A stretch of DNA of 64,000 nt from Methanocorpusculaceae archaeon UBA425 (GTDB lineage Archaea; Halobacteriota; Methanomicrobia; Methanomicrobiales; Methanocorpusculaceae): contig DAWV01000002.1 of assembly GCA_002506085.1 (NCBI GenBank), positions 1-64,000 of the forward strand, written 5' to 3'. Shown here in pieces: positions 8,604 to 18,270 of this stretch (its first letter is position 1; the number at the start of each line of letters is the position of its first letter). A program made the translations under genes and the position numbers. The notes below the pieces were generated by a model. It did no database searches. It was given only the letters and a program-made list of their open reading frames with translations, and was not told the DNA's origin.

Positions 8604-8695
8604 AATGCTCCCTACGCCGGCATTACCCGGATCAGGTTAAATGGGTATAATCTCAGCCGCGGCAGTCCAATTTAGGTCTGCCACAGCACCCCAAT
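8604..8695 (-). promoter_or_regulatory. TPP (THI-box) riboswitch
   Basis: Reading the minus strand, all conserved THI-box blocks occur in order: GGGGTGC at the 5' side (8692 downward), CTGAGA (8656-8651), ACCC, CTGATC (8635-8630) and GGGTAATGCC, then GCGTAGGGA (8617-8609). These are the pyrimidine- and pyrophosphate-sensing helices of the thiamine pyrophosphate aptamer. It ends about 53 bases before the thi4 start. No terminator hairpin with a T-tract follows, so translational control is more likely. Such elements are widespread in bacteria and rare in archaea. Confidence 0.93.
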
Positions 8696-8870
8696 ATAAT
8701 TTCTGTGTTCATGGTATATGGGATTGACTATCTCCTGCCCTTTTATTATCAGTAACATTACCGATTTTGCAGATTCGTATTCGGAAACTGCCGGAGGAGA
8801 ATCATTTTTTCAGCCACAAGCATTATTCTCACAGACTATCCATAAATACAAAACGGAGGTGCGCCTCACT

Positions 8871-9677
8871 ATGAAAACTATACTCTACTACTTTACCGGA
8901 ACAGGCAATTCACTTGCCGTGGCTAAAGCAATCTCCACCCGGCTCCCCGACACCGAACTTGCACCCATCCCCAAACTCATGTTCGCAGGTGAGAAAATTA
9001 CCGTTCCGGCAGACGTAAACATTGGAATCGTGTACCCGCTCTACGGAATGGGTCTCCCAAACATCGTAGCAAAATTCTTTACTCTCCTTGACCTAACTCA
9101 CGCAGGGTATGTTTTCTCTGTCGTCACCGAAGGCGGCAAAAGTGGTTCGCCGACAAAACAGATATCCGCCCTTTGTGAAAAAAGCGGGCACAAGCTCGAT
9201 GCCAGCTGGTGGATTCAGATGCCCGACAACTATATTCCCCTTTCCGACCCTCCAACGAAACCCGTCGAGAAAACCATCCGGGAAAATGCTGTTCGTAAAG
9301 TTTCCGTGATTGTGGAAGAGATTAAAGAACGCCGGCATGTCCTTTCAGGTTTCAGCTTTGCCGGCACCCTTATGCACGTGATATATGGTCCCTTCATAAA
9401 ACGTATCCATAACTTCGACAAAAAATTCATCGTAAATCCTTCCTGTAATGGATGCCTGATTTGTGCCCAAGTCTGCCCGGTGAATAACATCCGCGGTCTT
9501 CCCCACGGTAAGAAGGAATGGCTCCACAAATGCGAAGGCTGCCTTGCCTGTCTCCAGTTTTGTCCGGTCCAGGCAATTTCATGTGGAGGAAAAACTGCCT
9601 ATCGTCCCCGTTATCATCATGCAAACGCGACAATCGCGGACATGATTGAGCAGAAAGGCGGTCCTGAATCAAAGTAA
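8871..9677 (+). CDS. EFR1-family flavodoxin/ferredoxin protein
   Basis: A 268-aa redox protein joining an N-terminal flavodoxin domain (YYFTGTGNSLAVAKAI, residues 5-20, is the FMN loop) to a C-terminal pair of 4Fe-4S sites, CNGCLICAQVCPV and CEGCLACLQFCPV. It would shuttle electrons between flavin and clusters in the cytosol. The ATG at 8871 follows a clear GGAGGTG; the open frame extends to 8718 but that stretch is untranslated leader. Members are common in methanogens and clostridia. The electron partner is not evident from neighbours. Confidence 0.88.
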   Translation: MKTILYYFTGTGNSLAVAKAISTRLPDTELAPIPKLMFAGEKITVPADVNIGIVYPLYGMGLPNIVAKFFTLLDLTHAGYVFSVVTEGGKSGSPTKQISALCEKSGHKLDASWWIQMPDNYIPLSDPPTKPVEKTIRENAVRKVSVIVEEIKERRHVLSGFSFAGTLMHVIYGPFIKRIHNFDKKFIVNPSCNGCLICAQVCPVNNIRGLPHGKKEWLHKCEGCLACLQFCPVQAISCGGKTAYRPRYHHANATIADMIEQKGGPESK

Positions 9678-9835
9678 TCAGGGTCGCTATCTTCAACTAT
9701 TTTTATAGATATATATGCGGATCTGATAATCTGCCGCCCCTAAATATGTAAGCCGGGCCACCCCACTTCTCTGATTCTTAAATCCGCTTCATATGAACGT
9801 GTATATATTCATTGAACGTAAATATTAGTTCAATT

Positions 9836-10744
9836 ATGGACTTCCCCAAATACGACATCAACAAATACGATTCGAAACGTATGGTGGCAATACCTGCCGC
9901 TCTTTTCGGTATCGCTCTGGTGATTGTCATTATTACTTTCGCGATGACAGGAATGCCTGTCACGCCCGGCATTGATTTTGCCGGTGGAACTGCCGTCACC
10001 ATCCACACGGATGATACCAAAGAAGAGATTATCGCTTTTTACGATGGATATAATCTGAAAGCCATCGACGAAGGTATCGGGTCCGGAGGTTACTACCTAA
10101 AGTTCGGTCCCATGTCCAATGAGGAAATGATGAAGTTCAATGCATACACTCTTGCAGAATATCCTGATGCAAGTATCGACCAGATAGGTGCAAACTTCGG
10201 AGCTACCCTCCAGAGTCAGGCAATGTGGGCAATTTTCATCGCCTTCATCGGAATGGCTGTCGTTGTTTTCATCGCCTTCAGAAAAATCATCCCGGCTGTG
10301 ACCGTCGTCTGTGCAGGAATTGCCGATATCACTATTACTGCGGCAGTCATGAATATTGTCGGTATTGAGCTCTCCCTTGCAACAACTGCGGCTCTCCTGA
10401 TGCTTATCGGGTACTCGGTTGACAGCAACATTCTCCTGACGACAAAAGTTCTCAAGCGTCAGGGAACACTTGAGGAAAAGTTGTCCGGAGCATTCCGGAC
10501 TGGTATCATCATGACGACCACAACACTTGGTGCAATTGTTGCCATGTTCATTGTTGCATTCATTGGTCAGGTTCCAACGCTCTACAACATTGCGGCCGTA
10601 TTAATCATAGGTCTGATTACAGATATAATTTTCACCTGGGTATTTAATGCAGGAATTCTTCGTCTGTATTTTGCCAAGATGGAAGAGAAACCGCAGTATA
10701 CTCCAAAACAACCCAAAAAGAACATCAAAGGTGCTAAACAATGA
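9836..10744 (+). CDS. secF: Protein translocase subunit SecF
   Basis: SecF is the partner of SecD in driving late steps of protein export, an RND-like membrane protein. It has one N-terminal membrane segment (VAIPAALFGIALVIVIITF), an external domain beginning GIDFAGGTAVTI, and five more segments in the C-terminal half, including the conserved IGYSVDSNILL motif. About 302 aa from the ATG at 9836, in an AT-rich promoter region; a TTG at 9812 is the alternative. Stop and secD start overlap (ATGA). Archaeal order secF-secD is typical. Confidence 0.94.
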   Translation: MDFPKYDINKYDSKRMVAIPAALFGIALVIVIITFAMTGMPVTPGIDFAGGTAVTIHTDDTKEEIIAFYDGYNLKAIDEGIGSGGYYLKFGPMSNEEMMKFNAYTLAEYPDASIDQIGANFGATLQSQAMWAIFIAFIGMAVVVFIAFRKIIPAVTVVCAGIADITITAAVMNIVGIELSLATTAALLMLIGYSVDSNILLTTKVLKRQGTLEEKLSGAFRTGIIMTTTTLGAIVAMFIVAFIGQVPTLYNIAAVLIIGLITDIIFTWVFNAGILRLYFAKMEEKPQYTPKQPKKNIKGAKQ

Positions 10745-12234
10745 GTTCAAAAAACATGTCCGCACCAAAAAAAGAGAAGAAGGTGTACACCGGCTGGGCT
10801 GCTGTTATCAGAGACCCGAGAGTGATTCTCGTACTCGTATTGGTGGCTCTGTCGCTTGCAGCAATCTTTGTCCCGTTCGGTGATCGGGAAGGCGCTACGA
10901 ATCTTCAGTTTGGTCTTGATTTAGAAGGAGGCTCGTGGATTCAGCTGGAGTTCCAGTCTGAAGTCGTAACTATCGGTCAGGGTGCCGATGTAAACGCCGT
11001 TGCAGAAAGTATGGGAAAAACACTTGACTGTACTGTCGTTCCGATAGACGAGACAAAGGTCGAAGTCCAGAAATCGGCGACTGAGGGCGAACTTCGTGCC
11101 GCAGTTGAGGCAGCGGGTGCCAAATTTGTCGGTTATGAACCCGGGGTCGGGACAGAAACTGCCGACAGTGTTAAACGGATTCTTGAATCCAAGCTTAACA
11201 GTCTGGGAACAAGTGATGTGAAGATCAACACACTTACGAATATCAATGGTGTTTCCCAGTACGTCCGTGTCGAGATGGCAGGCGTAGATATGCAGACCGC
11301 TCAGGAACTTGTAGGAACCCAGGGTCTTTTCGAGCTCCGTATTGTTACGACCGGCAATGAAACGGCTCATGTCTTATACGGCGATTCGGTTGTTTCAGTT
11401 CAGACACCCTCACAGAATCCCGCCGGCTCCGATAACTGGGGCGTGGGATTCGGTATTAACAATGAAGGAGCCGCCGCCCTTCAGCAGGCCTGTATCTATT
11501 ATGGTGCAACCACGAATCCAAGTGCCCATGAACTGGTCATGTACCTTGATGGTAACCTTGTTTACAGTGCCCCGCTCTCGTCTGATCTTGCCGCTTCAAT
11601 TTCTAAGAATCCGGTGAACAGTCTGTATGCAGGAACCGGTTCCGGCGATGCAGGCAAGGCACAGGCGCAGGAGCTTGAAATTCATCTGCGTGCCGGTGCT
11701 CTGCCAGTAGAAGTGGAGATTGCCGGATCTGGCTCAACCTCGGCTGTCCTCGGGGATTACTTCAAAGTCATATGCGTGATTGCAGGAATTGCCGCTCTTG
11801 CGGCTGTTGCTTTACTGGTGTATCTGAGATACCGCACACCTCAAATCGTTCTCCCGATGATTGGAACGAACGTTGCTGAGATTATCATTCTTCTCGGCAT
11901 AGCGGTCTTTATCCAGCAGCTGGATATTGCAGCTATAGCGGCTTTGATTGCGGTTCTTGGAACCGGCATTGACCAGCTGGTCATTATCACCGATGAGGTC
12001 ATTCACGAAGGCCGTGTCCCGTCCCAGGCTCTCTATCTCAAGCGTCTGAAGAGGGCCCTTGTCATCATCATGACCTCGGCTGCCACAGTGATTATTGCTA
12101 TGATTCCATTGATTGTGATGGATCTGTCCACCCTCAAAGGATTTGCAATTATCAGTATCCTTGGTGTCTTAATAGGAGTCGTCATCACAAGACCTGCCTA
12201 TGGCAGGATTGTGATGGAGATTCTTGGCAAATAA
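10741..12234 (+). CDS. secD: Protein translocase subunit SecD
   Basis: A 497-aa SecD. An N-terminal membrane helix is followed by FGLDLEGGSWIQLEF, a large external region (about residues 60-330) containing the P1-type domain, and a C-terminal bundle of five helices with the motif GTGIDQLVIITDEV that pairs with SecF. Works with SecYE and the Sec61-beta subunit; a Sec61-beta gene lies at 62797-62958 in this window. Translationally coupled to secF. Confidence 0.94.
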   Translation: MSSKNMSAPKKEKKVYTGWAAVIRDPRVILVLVLVALSLAAIFVPFGDREGATNLQFGLDLEGGSWIQLEFQSEVVTIGQGADVNAVAESMGKTLDCTVVPIDETKVEVQKSATEGELRAAVEAAGAKFVGYEPGVGTETADSVKRILESKLNSLGTSDVKINTLTNINGVSQYVRVEMAGVDMQTAQELVGTQGLFELRIVTTGNETAHVLYGDSVVSVQTPSQNPAGSDNWGVGFGINNEGAAALQQACIYYGATTNPSAHELVMYLDGNLVYSAPLSSDLAASISKNPVNSLYAGTGSGDAGKAQAQELEIHLRAGALPVEVEIAGSGSTSAVLGDYFKVICVIAGIAALAAVALLVYLRYRTPQIVLPMIGTNVAEIIILLGIAVFIQQLDIAAIAALIAVLGTGIDQLVIITDEVIHEGRVPSQALYLKRLKRALVIIMTSAATVIIAMIPLIVMDLSTLKGFAIISILGVLIGVVITRPAYGRIVMEILGK

Positions 12235-12619
12235 CTTTTTTTTAATCACCGGCAGCATCCGGATTACAAACATGAGCAGTTCCGGAAAAATCATGCCTCC
12301 GGCTGCCCTTTTGCCCGGAATAAATATAATCGGATAATTCTCCGTGTCAGGAGTTGATTGCGCTGTAACCCGGGTTATGTACAACAAAATGATGGGAAAT
12401 ATGATAACCTGACCTCCTTCCATGGATTGAAGAAAAAAAGAATATGCCGGATAATGAATGTCTCTCCCTTGAATAAGTATATAGTTCAAATTACTAATCA
12501 TTGTAATTGGTAATTTAAACAATAGTGTTTAGCATAAGAATATATTTTATTTTGTTTAGCTATTGTTATCAGAGATAACCCTTATTATCTAATCTGCTGA
12601 CATGTATTAGATAAAAATC
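12235..12619. promoter_or_regulatory. carAB control region with three inverted repeats
   Basis: This 385-base gap holds no supported gene (an open frame at 12169-12522 on the minus strand lacks motifs). The last 110 bases are very AT-rich and contain three inverted repeats: AACAATAG/CTATTGTT (12518-12525 and 12560-12567), GTTATC/GATAAC (12565-12579, 3-base spacer), and TTATCTAAT/ATTAGATAA (12585-12593 and 12606-12614). The last ends 5 bases before the carA ATG. They look like operators for the pyrimidine/arginine branch genes; which regulator binds is unknown. Confidence 0.5.
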
Positions 12620-13681
12620 ATGAAAGCTGTCTTAGGACTAGAAGATGGGACAATCGTAACCGGAACCGGCTTTGGCGTTGAAGGCTCTGCTTCCGGTGAA
12701 ATGGTTGTCAACCTTGTATCCACTGGATACATGGAAGCTCTTAGTGATCCGAGCGTATCCGGACAACTACTCATGTTCGGCTATCCATTAATCGGGAACT
12801 ATGGAGCAAACAAAGACCAGCTCCAGCATGACAAAGTTCACGCTGCGGGAACAATTGTGCGTGAACTCTGCGTTCACCCGAAACACCAGCCGTCACTAGG
12901 TGAATTCTTTGAGGAAAACGACCTCATCGGAATTGAAGACGTAGACACCCGGATGCTTACCATTAAGCTGCGGGAGCAGGGCGTCATGCGTGCTGCTCTG
13001 ATTACCGGTTCTGACGACGGATACAAAGCCGTCAGTATGGCACAGAATGCTCCGGTTCAGGAAACCCGCGAACTTATTCCGGGGGTAACCTGCGCTGCTC
13101 CTTATCATATCATGGGTAAAGGCAAAAAAATTGCAGTACTTGACCTTGGATGCAGAAAATCCATATTCACCAGCCTCAAAAAACGCGGTGCAGACATCTA
13201 TGTCTATCCGTATGGAACCACCGCTGATGTAATTCTTGCCGACAAACCGAGTGCTCTCTTCCTCACCAACGGTCCGGGCTATCCGTTTGCCGCACCAAAA
13301 GCAATCTCCTGTGTAAAAGACATCCTTGGAACCATCCCGGTCCACGGAGTCTGCATGGGTACGGAAATCATCGCTGCCGCTCTCGGTGGTCAGGTTGAAA
13401 AACTCAAACTTGGTCACAGAGGGGCAAGTCAGCCTGTCAAATTCTCGGACGGCACGGTTGCCGTCACTTTCCAGGGACACGGATACGCCGTAGTCGCTGA
13501 CAGTCTTCCCGAAGGCTGTGACGTCAACTGTGTCAATGCAAACGACGGCACAGTCGAAGGTTTCGTCAACAATGACCTTGGAATCTACTGTGTGCAGTTC
13601 CACCCCGAACACGATGGAATCTACGATGGTGTAGAAAAACCAATTTACGATATCATGTACAGAGGAATCCCTGATGCCTAA
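12620..13681 (+). CDS. carA: Carbamoyl-phosphate synthase small subunit
   Basis: The glutaminase subunit that supplies ammonia to CarB for carbamoyl phosphate, used in pyrimidine and arginine synthesis. The N-terminal domain starts with AVLGLEDGTIVTGTGFG. The class I amidotransferase domain begins near residue 168 with IAVLDLGCRKS, has FLTNGPGYP, the nucleophile loop HGVCMGTEI, and the catalytic histidine in QFHPEHDG. At 353 aa it is the normal length. It overlaps carB by 8 bases. Confidence 0.96.
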   Translation: MKAVLGLEDGTIVTGTGFGVEGSASGEMVVNLVSTGYMEALSDPSVSGQLLMFGYPLIGNYGANKDQLQHDKVHAAGTIVRELCVHPKHQPSLGEFFEENDLIGIEDVDTRMLTIKLREQGVMRAALITGSDDGYKAVSMAQNAPVQETRELIPGVTCAAPYHIMGKGKKIAVLDLGCRKSIFTSLKKRGADIYVYPYGTTADVILADKPSALFLTNGPGYPFAAPKAISCVKDILGTIPVHGVCMGTEIIAAALGGQVEKLKLGHRGASQPVKFSDGTVAVTFQGHGYAVVADSLPEGCDVNCVNANDGTVEGFVNNDLGIYCVQFHPEHDGIYDGVEKPIYDIMYRGIPDA

Positions 13682-16600
13682 AAACACCTCACTTAAAAAA
13701 GTCCTCCTCATCGGATCTGGACCTATTCAGATTGGACAGGCAGCTGAGTTTGACTACGCAGGAAGCCAGGCATGTAAAGCTGTGCGTGAAGAAGGAATTG
13801 AAGTTGTGTTAGTCAACTCCAACCCTGCAACAATTCAGACAGACCCTGAAACCGCCGACAAAGTATATGTTGAGCCGCTGAAAGCAGAAATAATCGCACA
13901 AATCATCAAAAAGGAAAAGCCAGACGGCATTCTCTCCGGCATGGGCGGACAGACCGCTCTGAACCTCACGGCCGAACTCTATGAAATGGGAGCCCTTGAA
14001 GGTGTCCAGATTCTTGGAACACCGATTGACGCAATCTATCACGGCGAAGACCGTGATCTTTTCAAGAAGCTGATGATTCAGATCGGCGAGCCGGTTCCAA
14101 AGAGTTTCATCTTAACTAAGATAGAACAGCTTGACGAAGCCTTTGCGGAAGTCGGTCTTCCTGCAATTATCCGTCCTGCCTACACACTTGGCGGAAGCGG
14201 CGGAGGAGTTGCCAACACCAAAGATGAACTGAAGAAGATTGTTGAATATGGTTTAACAAAGTCCCGGGTTCATCAGGTTCTGATCGAGGAATCGGTTAAA
14301 GGCTGGAACGAAATCGAGTTCGAAGTCATGCGTGATGCAGCTGATACATGTATCATCATCTGCGGAATGGAAAACGTCGACCCTATGGGAGTCCACACCG
14401 GAGAATCCGTTGTCGTTGCACCTATTCTCTCACTTACCTCTGACGAGTTCGGCATCATGCGGCGTGCGGCAATCAAAATCATCCGTGCACTCAATGTCCA
14501 GGGTGGATGCAATATTCAGTTCGCATTTAACAACGGCGACTACCGGGTTATTGAAGTCAACCCGCGTGTCTCGCGTTCCTCGGCTCTTGCCTCCAAAGCA
14601 ACCGGGTATCCGATTGCCCGTGTGGCAGCAAAAGTCGCTATCGGTCTCCATCTTGATGAAATCAAGAACACCGTCACGGGATGCACGCCAGCCTGTTTCG
14701 AACCGGCAGTTGACTACGTCGTTGTCAAAGTTTCAAGATGGCCCTTTGACAAATTCAAGACAGCAGACCGGACACTTACCACCTCTATGAAAAGTACCGG
14801 TGAAGTCATGGCAATCGGAAGGACTGTCGAAGAGGGATTCAAGAAAGCTCTCCGCTCACTTGATACCGATATCTATCGTCACACTGACTTAAACGAAATC
14901 AGGATGATTCTTTCCCGCCCGACTGACGAGAGATTCCCGACCCTCTTTGATGCATTCCGCCTTGGAATGACCGTTCAGGAAGTTTACGACCTCACCCAGA
15001 TTGAACCGTTCTTCCTGGAAAAAATCCAGAACATCGTGGACATCGAACTCGAACTCCGTGAACACCCGACCGAAGAACTCGTTAAGACCTCCAAGAAGTT
15101 TGGTTTCTCCAACGCTGAAATCCGTGAACTCACCGGATGGAATATCTACAAGATCGAGAGCCTAGTCGGCCTCCCGACCTACAAGATGGTCGATACCTGC
15201 TCGGCAGAGTTCCCGGCAAAAACCCCTTACTACTACTCCACATGGGAGCAGGAGTGCGAACTTCCGGTATCCGACACGAAAAAAGTTCTCATTCTCGGTT
15301 CCGGTGCGATTCGTATCGGTCAGGGTATCGAGTTTGATTACTGTACGGTTCACGCAGTCAAGTCACTGCGTGAAGAAGGAATCGAAGTTCACGTCTTAAA
15401 CAACAATCCGGAGACGGTCTCAACCGACTTCGATACGTCAGACCGCCTCTACTTTGAACCGATGCAGCTTGAGGATGTTGTCAACATCTTGAGAAAAGGC
15501 GACTACGACGGTGTATTGGTTCAGTTCGGCGGTCAGAACTCCGTGAACTTAGCCATTCCAATCCAGGAAGAGATTAAACTCTTTGGTCTGAAGACAAAAG
15601 TCCTCGGAACAAGCCCGGACAACATGGATGTCGCGGAAGACAGAAACCGGTTCAGCGTTCTTCTGGAAAAGGATAATATCCCCTCGCCGATGAACGGCTC
15701 TGCTTACTCCGAAAAAGAAGCCTATGTAATCGCAGAGAGAATCGGCTACCCGGTCTTAGTCCGGCCAAGTTATGTTCTCGGCGGCAGAGGTATGGAAATC
15801 GTTCACGATGAACTCGAACTCAAAACCTACATCAAAGAAGCAGTTCGTGTCTCCAACACCCACCCGGTCTTAATCGACAGATATCTCAACAATGCGACCG
15901 AGCTGGATGTCGATGCAGTATGTGATGGAACCGAAGTTCTCATCGGCGGTGTAATGGAACACATCGAAGAGGCAGGTGTCCACTCCGGAGACTCCGCATG
16001 TGTCATCCCGACCCAGACACTCACCCCGGAACAGATTGCAACCGTCAAGGAATACACCAGAAAGATTGCTCTTTCTCTTGGCGTGATTGGGTTAATCAAC
16101 ATTCAGTATGCCATCCAGAATGGCACTGTCTATGTTCTTGAAGCAAACCCGAGAGCAAGCAGAACCGTTCCGTTTGTTTCAAAGGCAACCGGCATCCCTC
16201 TCGCAAAGATTGCAGCCAAACTCATGATCGGCAAGAAACTTGCAGACCTTCACTACACGGAAAAAGAGATTAAGCATGTTGCCGTAAAGGAAGTTCTTCT
16301 TCCATTCTCCAGACTTCCCGGAGTCGATCCGATTCTCGGTCCGGAGATGAAGAGTACCGGTGAAGTCATCGGTATTGATTATGATTTCGGCAGAGCATTC
16401 TACAAGGCAAGCCAGGCAGCAGACAATACCATCCCACTGAAGGGAAATGTGTTCATCTCGGTCACAAATGAACAGAAGACAGAAATTCTGCCCATTGCCC
16501 AGAAACTCTACGACCTCGGCTTTTCACTCTATGGAACAGAAGGAACAGTCAAGTTCCTTGCCCAGCAGAATATCCCGATGAATCTTGTAAGAAAGGTTCA

Positions 16601-16838
16601 GGAAGGTTCGCCGAACATTCTGGATATGATTCGCGCAATGGATGTTGATTTACTTATCAACACACCGGGCGATAAGAATGCACGGGCTGACCATCTGCAG
16701 ATTATGCGGGCAAGTATCGACTACTCGATTCCCTACATAACCACGCTCTTCGGGGCGGAAGCGGCAGTTCAGGCAATCGAGTCGATGAAGACGAACAAGG
16801 TAACCCTTGAACCTCTGAGTCACTACCTTAACCTATAA
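13674..16838 (+). CDS. carB: Carbamoyl-phosphate synthase large subunit
   Basis: A 1,054-aa CarB with the expected internal duplication. The carboxyphosphate half starts LLIGSGPIQIGQAAEFDYAG and has RPAYTLGGSGGG. The carbamoyl-phosphate half, from about residue 540, repeats LILGSGAIRIGQGIEFDY and RPSYVLGGRGME. The C-terminal 140 residues form the MGS-like allosteric domain (YDLGFSLYGTEGTVKFL). It forms a complex with CarA. The stop abuts the stop of the convergent MFS gene with no gap. Confidence 0.97.
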   Translation: MPKNTSLKKVLLIGSGPIQIGQAAEFDYAGSQACKAVREEGIEVVLVNSNPATIQTDPETADKVYVEPLKAEIIAQIIKKEKPDGILSGMGGQTALNLTAELYEMGALEGVQILGTPIDAIYHGEDRDLFKKLMIQIGEPVPKSFILTKIEQLDEAFAEVGLPAIIRPAYTLGGSGGGVANTKDELKKIVEYGLTKSRVHQVLIEESVKGWNEIEFEVMRDAADTCIIICGMENVDPMGVHTGESVVVAPILSLTSDEFGIMRRAAIKIIRALNVQGGCNIQFAFNNGDYRVIEVNPRVSRSSALASKATGYPIARVAAKVAIGLHLDEIKNTVTGCTPACFEPAVDYVVVKVSRWPFDKFKTADRTLTTSMKSTGEVMAIGRTVEEGFKKALRSLDTDIYRHTDLNEIRMILSRPTDERFPTLFDAFRLGMTVQEVYDLTQIEPFFLEKIQNIVDIELELREHPTEELVKTSKKFGFSNAEIRELTGWNIYKIESLVGLPTYKMVDTCSAEFPAKTPYYYSTWEQECELPVSDTKKVLILGSGAIRIGQGIEFDYCTVHAVKSLREEGIEVHVLNNNPETVSTDFDTSDRLYFEPMQLEDVVNILRKGDYDGVLVQFGGQNSVNLAIPIQEEIKLFGLKTKVLGTSPDNMDVAEDRNRFSVLLEKDNIPSPMNGSAYSEKEAYVIAERIGYPVLVRPSYVLGGRGMEIVHDELELKTYIKEAVRVSNTHPVLIDRYLNNATELDVDAVCDGTEVLIGGVMEHIEEAGVHSGDSACVIPTQTLTPEQIATVKEYTRKIALSLGVIGLINIQYAIQNGTVYVLEANPRASRTVPFVSKATGIPLAKIAAKLMIGKKLADLHYTEKEIKHVAVKEVLLPFSRLPGVDPILGPEMKSTGEVIGIDYDFGRAFYKASQAADNTIPLKGNVFISVTNEQKTEILPIAQKLYDLGFSLYGTEGTVKFLAQQNIPMNLVRKVQEGSPNILDMIRAMDVDLLINTPGDKNARADHLQIMRASIDYSIPYITTLFGAEAAVQAIESMKTNKVTLEPLSHYLNL

Positions 16839-18023
16839 TCACCTTTTACTTTTTTTTCCCGTCCAAAGGACAAGTAATGTTGTAAGGAATGCGAGCACAA
16901 GGCAAAGACCGAACCCGGTCTGATACCCGGCGAACATGATAACAACACCGCACACAAGCGGTCCCGATGCATGGCCGATATCCATTATTGAGGAGAGGGC
17001 ACCAAGTGATGCCCCGATTTCATCCTTTTTTGCCGTATCGGCCGCATACACGTTCGTTGCCACGGTTGAAAGCGACATGCCGATTCCAAACACACAGCTT
17101 ACAACGAGCAGTATCCCGAAATTCTGGGAAAGTCCGATAGCACCAAGAGAGCCGCCGGTGAGAAGCATACCTGCGGCTATTTGTTTGTGCGGATTCCCGC
17201 GGTCTGCAAGCCTGCCGAAGAATGGTTTTGTCAAGGCAATGATTACAACCTGCACTGCAAAGATAATTCCTGTCTGCCAGGTTGGGACGCCGCTTAAAAG
17301 AAGATATACCGGCAGAAACGTTTCAAAGGTCCCGTAGCAGAAATAGGTAATCATCTCTGCTGTGGACGCCGCTCGCAGACCTTTGTTGGAAAGGAACACC
17401 TTCAGACTGTTGATGAAATCGGCAGCTGTAACTTTATTGACCAGGCTCTTTGAATCGCGGAAGAATAATATCAGAATGAATACCGGAATTGCAGCACAAA
17501 ACGCTGCGAGATATACCATGTGGTATGCGGTATTTCCCGGAGCGAGGGCAAACAGCGTAAGAATTATTCCACCAATCAGAGGAGCGGCAGTTCTGCCGGC
17601 AAGCGTGGCAGAACCGTATGTCCCCATCATCGTGCCTTTATTTTCACCGAATTTTTCAGCTATTGCGGCTCCTGCAACCGGTCCGAGAATTGCGGTTGCC
17701 AGTCCATGGAAGAATCTGACCGGAATAAGGAAGACCGGGTCTGCTATGAGAAGATAGAGGAGAGGTGCGGTCAGAAAAACACAACCCGAGGCTATGAGGA
17801 GTTTTCTCCGGCCAAGCTTGTCTGACATCACTCCTATTGGAAAACTGAAAATAATCCCGGCAAGAGGGGAAACAGCGGCAATCAGTCCCAGATATGCGTC
17901 ATTCGCTCCAAGTGAGGCTGCATAGAGGGGAAGCACCGGGTTTTTCGCGATTGTTGTAGAGAATATCGCGAAACAGCCAATTATGCAGAAGTAGATGATG
18001 AACTTCTTCTGGATATCTGACAT
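16839..18023 (-). CDS. MFS transporter
   Basis: A 394-aa major facilitator with about 12 hydrophobic segments. The family loop between helices 2 and 3 is GVMSDKLGRRKLL, and a related GRLADRGNPHKQI begins the second half. Resemblance is to drug/efflux-type permeases, but the substrate is not readable. It converges on carB without spacing and is divergent from the tiny zinc-ribbon gene at 18106, with an 82-base promoter region between them. Confidence 0.85.
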   Translation of the reverse strand: MSDIQKKFIIYFCIIGCFAIFSTTIAKNPVLPLYAASLGANDAYLGLIAAVSPLAGIIFSFPIGVMSDKLGRRKLLIASGCVFLTAPLLYLLIADPVFLIPVRFFHGLATAILGPVAGAAIAEKFGENKGTMMGTYGSATLAGRTAAPLIGGIILTLFALAPGNTAYHMVYLAAFCAAIPVFILILFFRDSKSLVNKVTAADFINSLKVFLSNKGLRAASTAEMITYFCYGTFETFLPVYLLLSGVPTWQTGIIFAVQVVIIALTKPFFGRLADRGNPHKQIAAGMLLTGGSLGAIGLSQNFGILLVVSCVFGIGMSLSTVATNVYAADTAKKDEIGASLGALSSIMDIGHASGPLVCGVVIMFAGYQTGFGLCLVLAFLTTLLVLWTGKKSKR

Positions 18024-18105
18024 TAGAACAGGTATTCTCCCCGATTCTATTTAAGTATCAGGTATTACCGACACGCATAATACCTTCCCCGCCCAAAAAA
18101 GAATT

Positions 18106-18264
18106 ATGTGTTCAGCAGGCGGACCGGTCGATGTCGACCTCAACGACCCGTTAAAGGGAAGAGGCAAGAGATATAAATGCAATGACTGCGGGTCATCGTT
18201 TACGGGACTTGGTAAACACCCGATGTGCCCCAGTTGCCAGTCAGAAGACGTTACTGAGATGTAA
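18106..18264 (+). CDS. Small zinc-ribbon protein
   Basis: A 52-codon gene. It has two CxxC knuckles, CNDCG at residues 25-29 and CPSC at 41-44, separated by a GLGKHP turn: a classic rubredoxin-like zinc ribbon. Base composition and codon use look coding, and it ends 6 bases before the next ATG (18271), suggesting co-transcription. The ATG follows the AT-rich AAAAAAGAATT and may be leaderless. Likely a nucleic-acid- or protein-binding accessory; the function is unknown. Confidence 0.8.
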   Translation: MCSAGGPVDVDLNDPLKGRGKRYKCNDCGSSFTGLGKHPMCPSCQSEDVTEM

Positions 18265-18270
18265 CTTCAT

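Noticed and set aside
12169..12522. Minus-strand 117-codon frame after secD
   Set aside because: Overlaps the secD 3' end and lacks any motif; the gap is better read as the carAB control region.
12896..13711. Long minus-strand frame (271 codons) opposite carA
   Set aside because: Antisense to strongly supported carA; no domain is recognisable.
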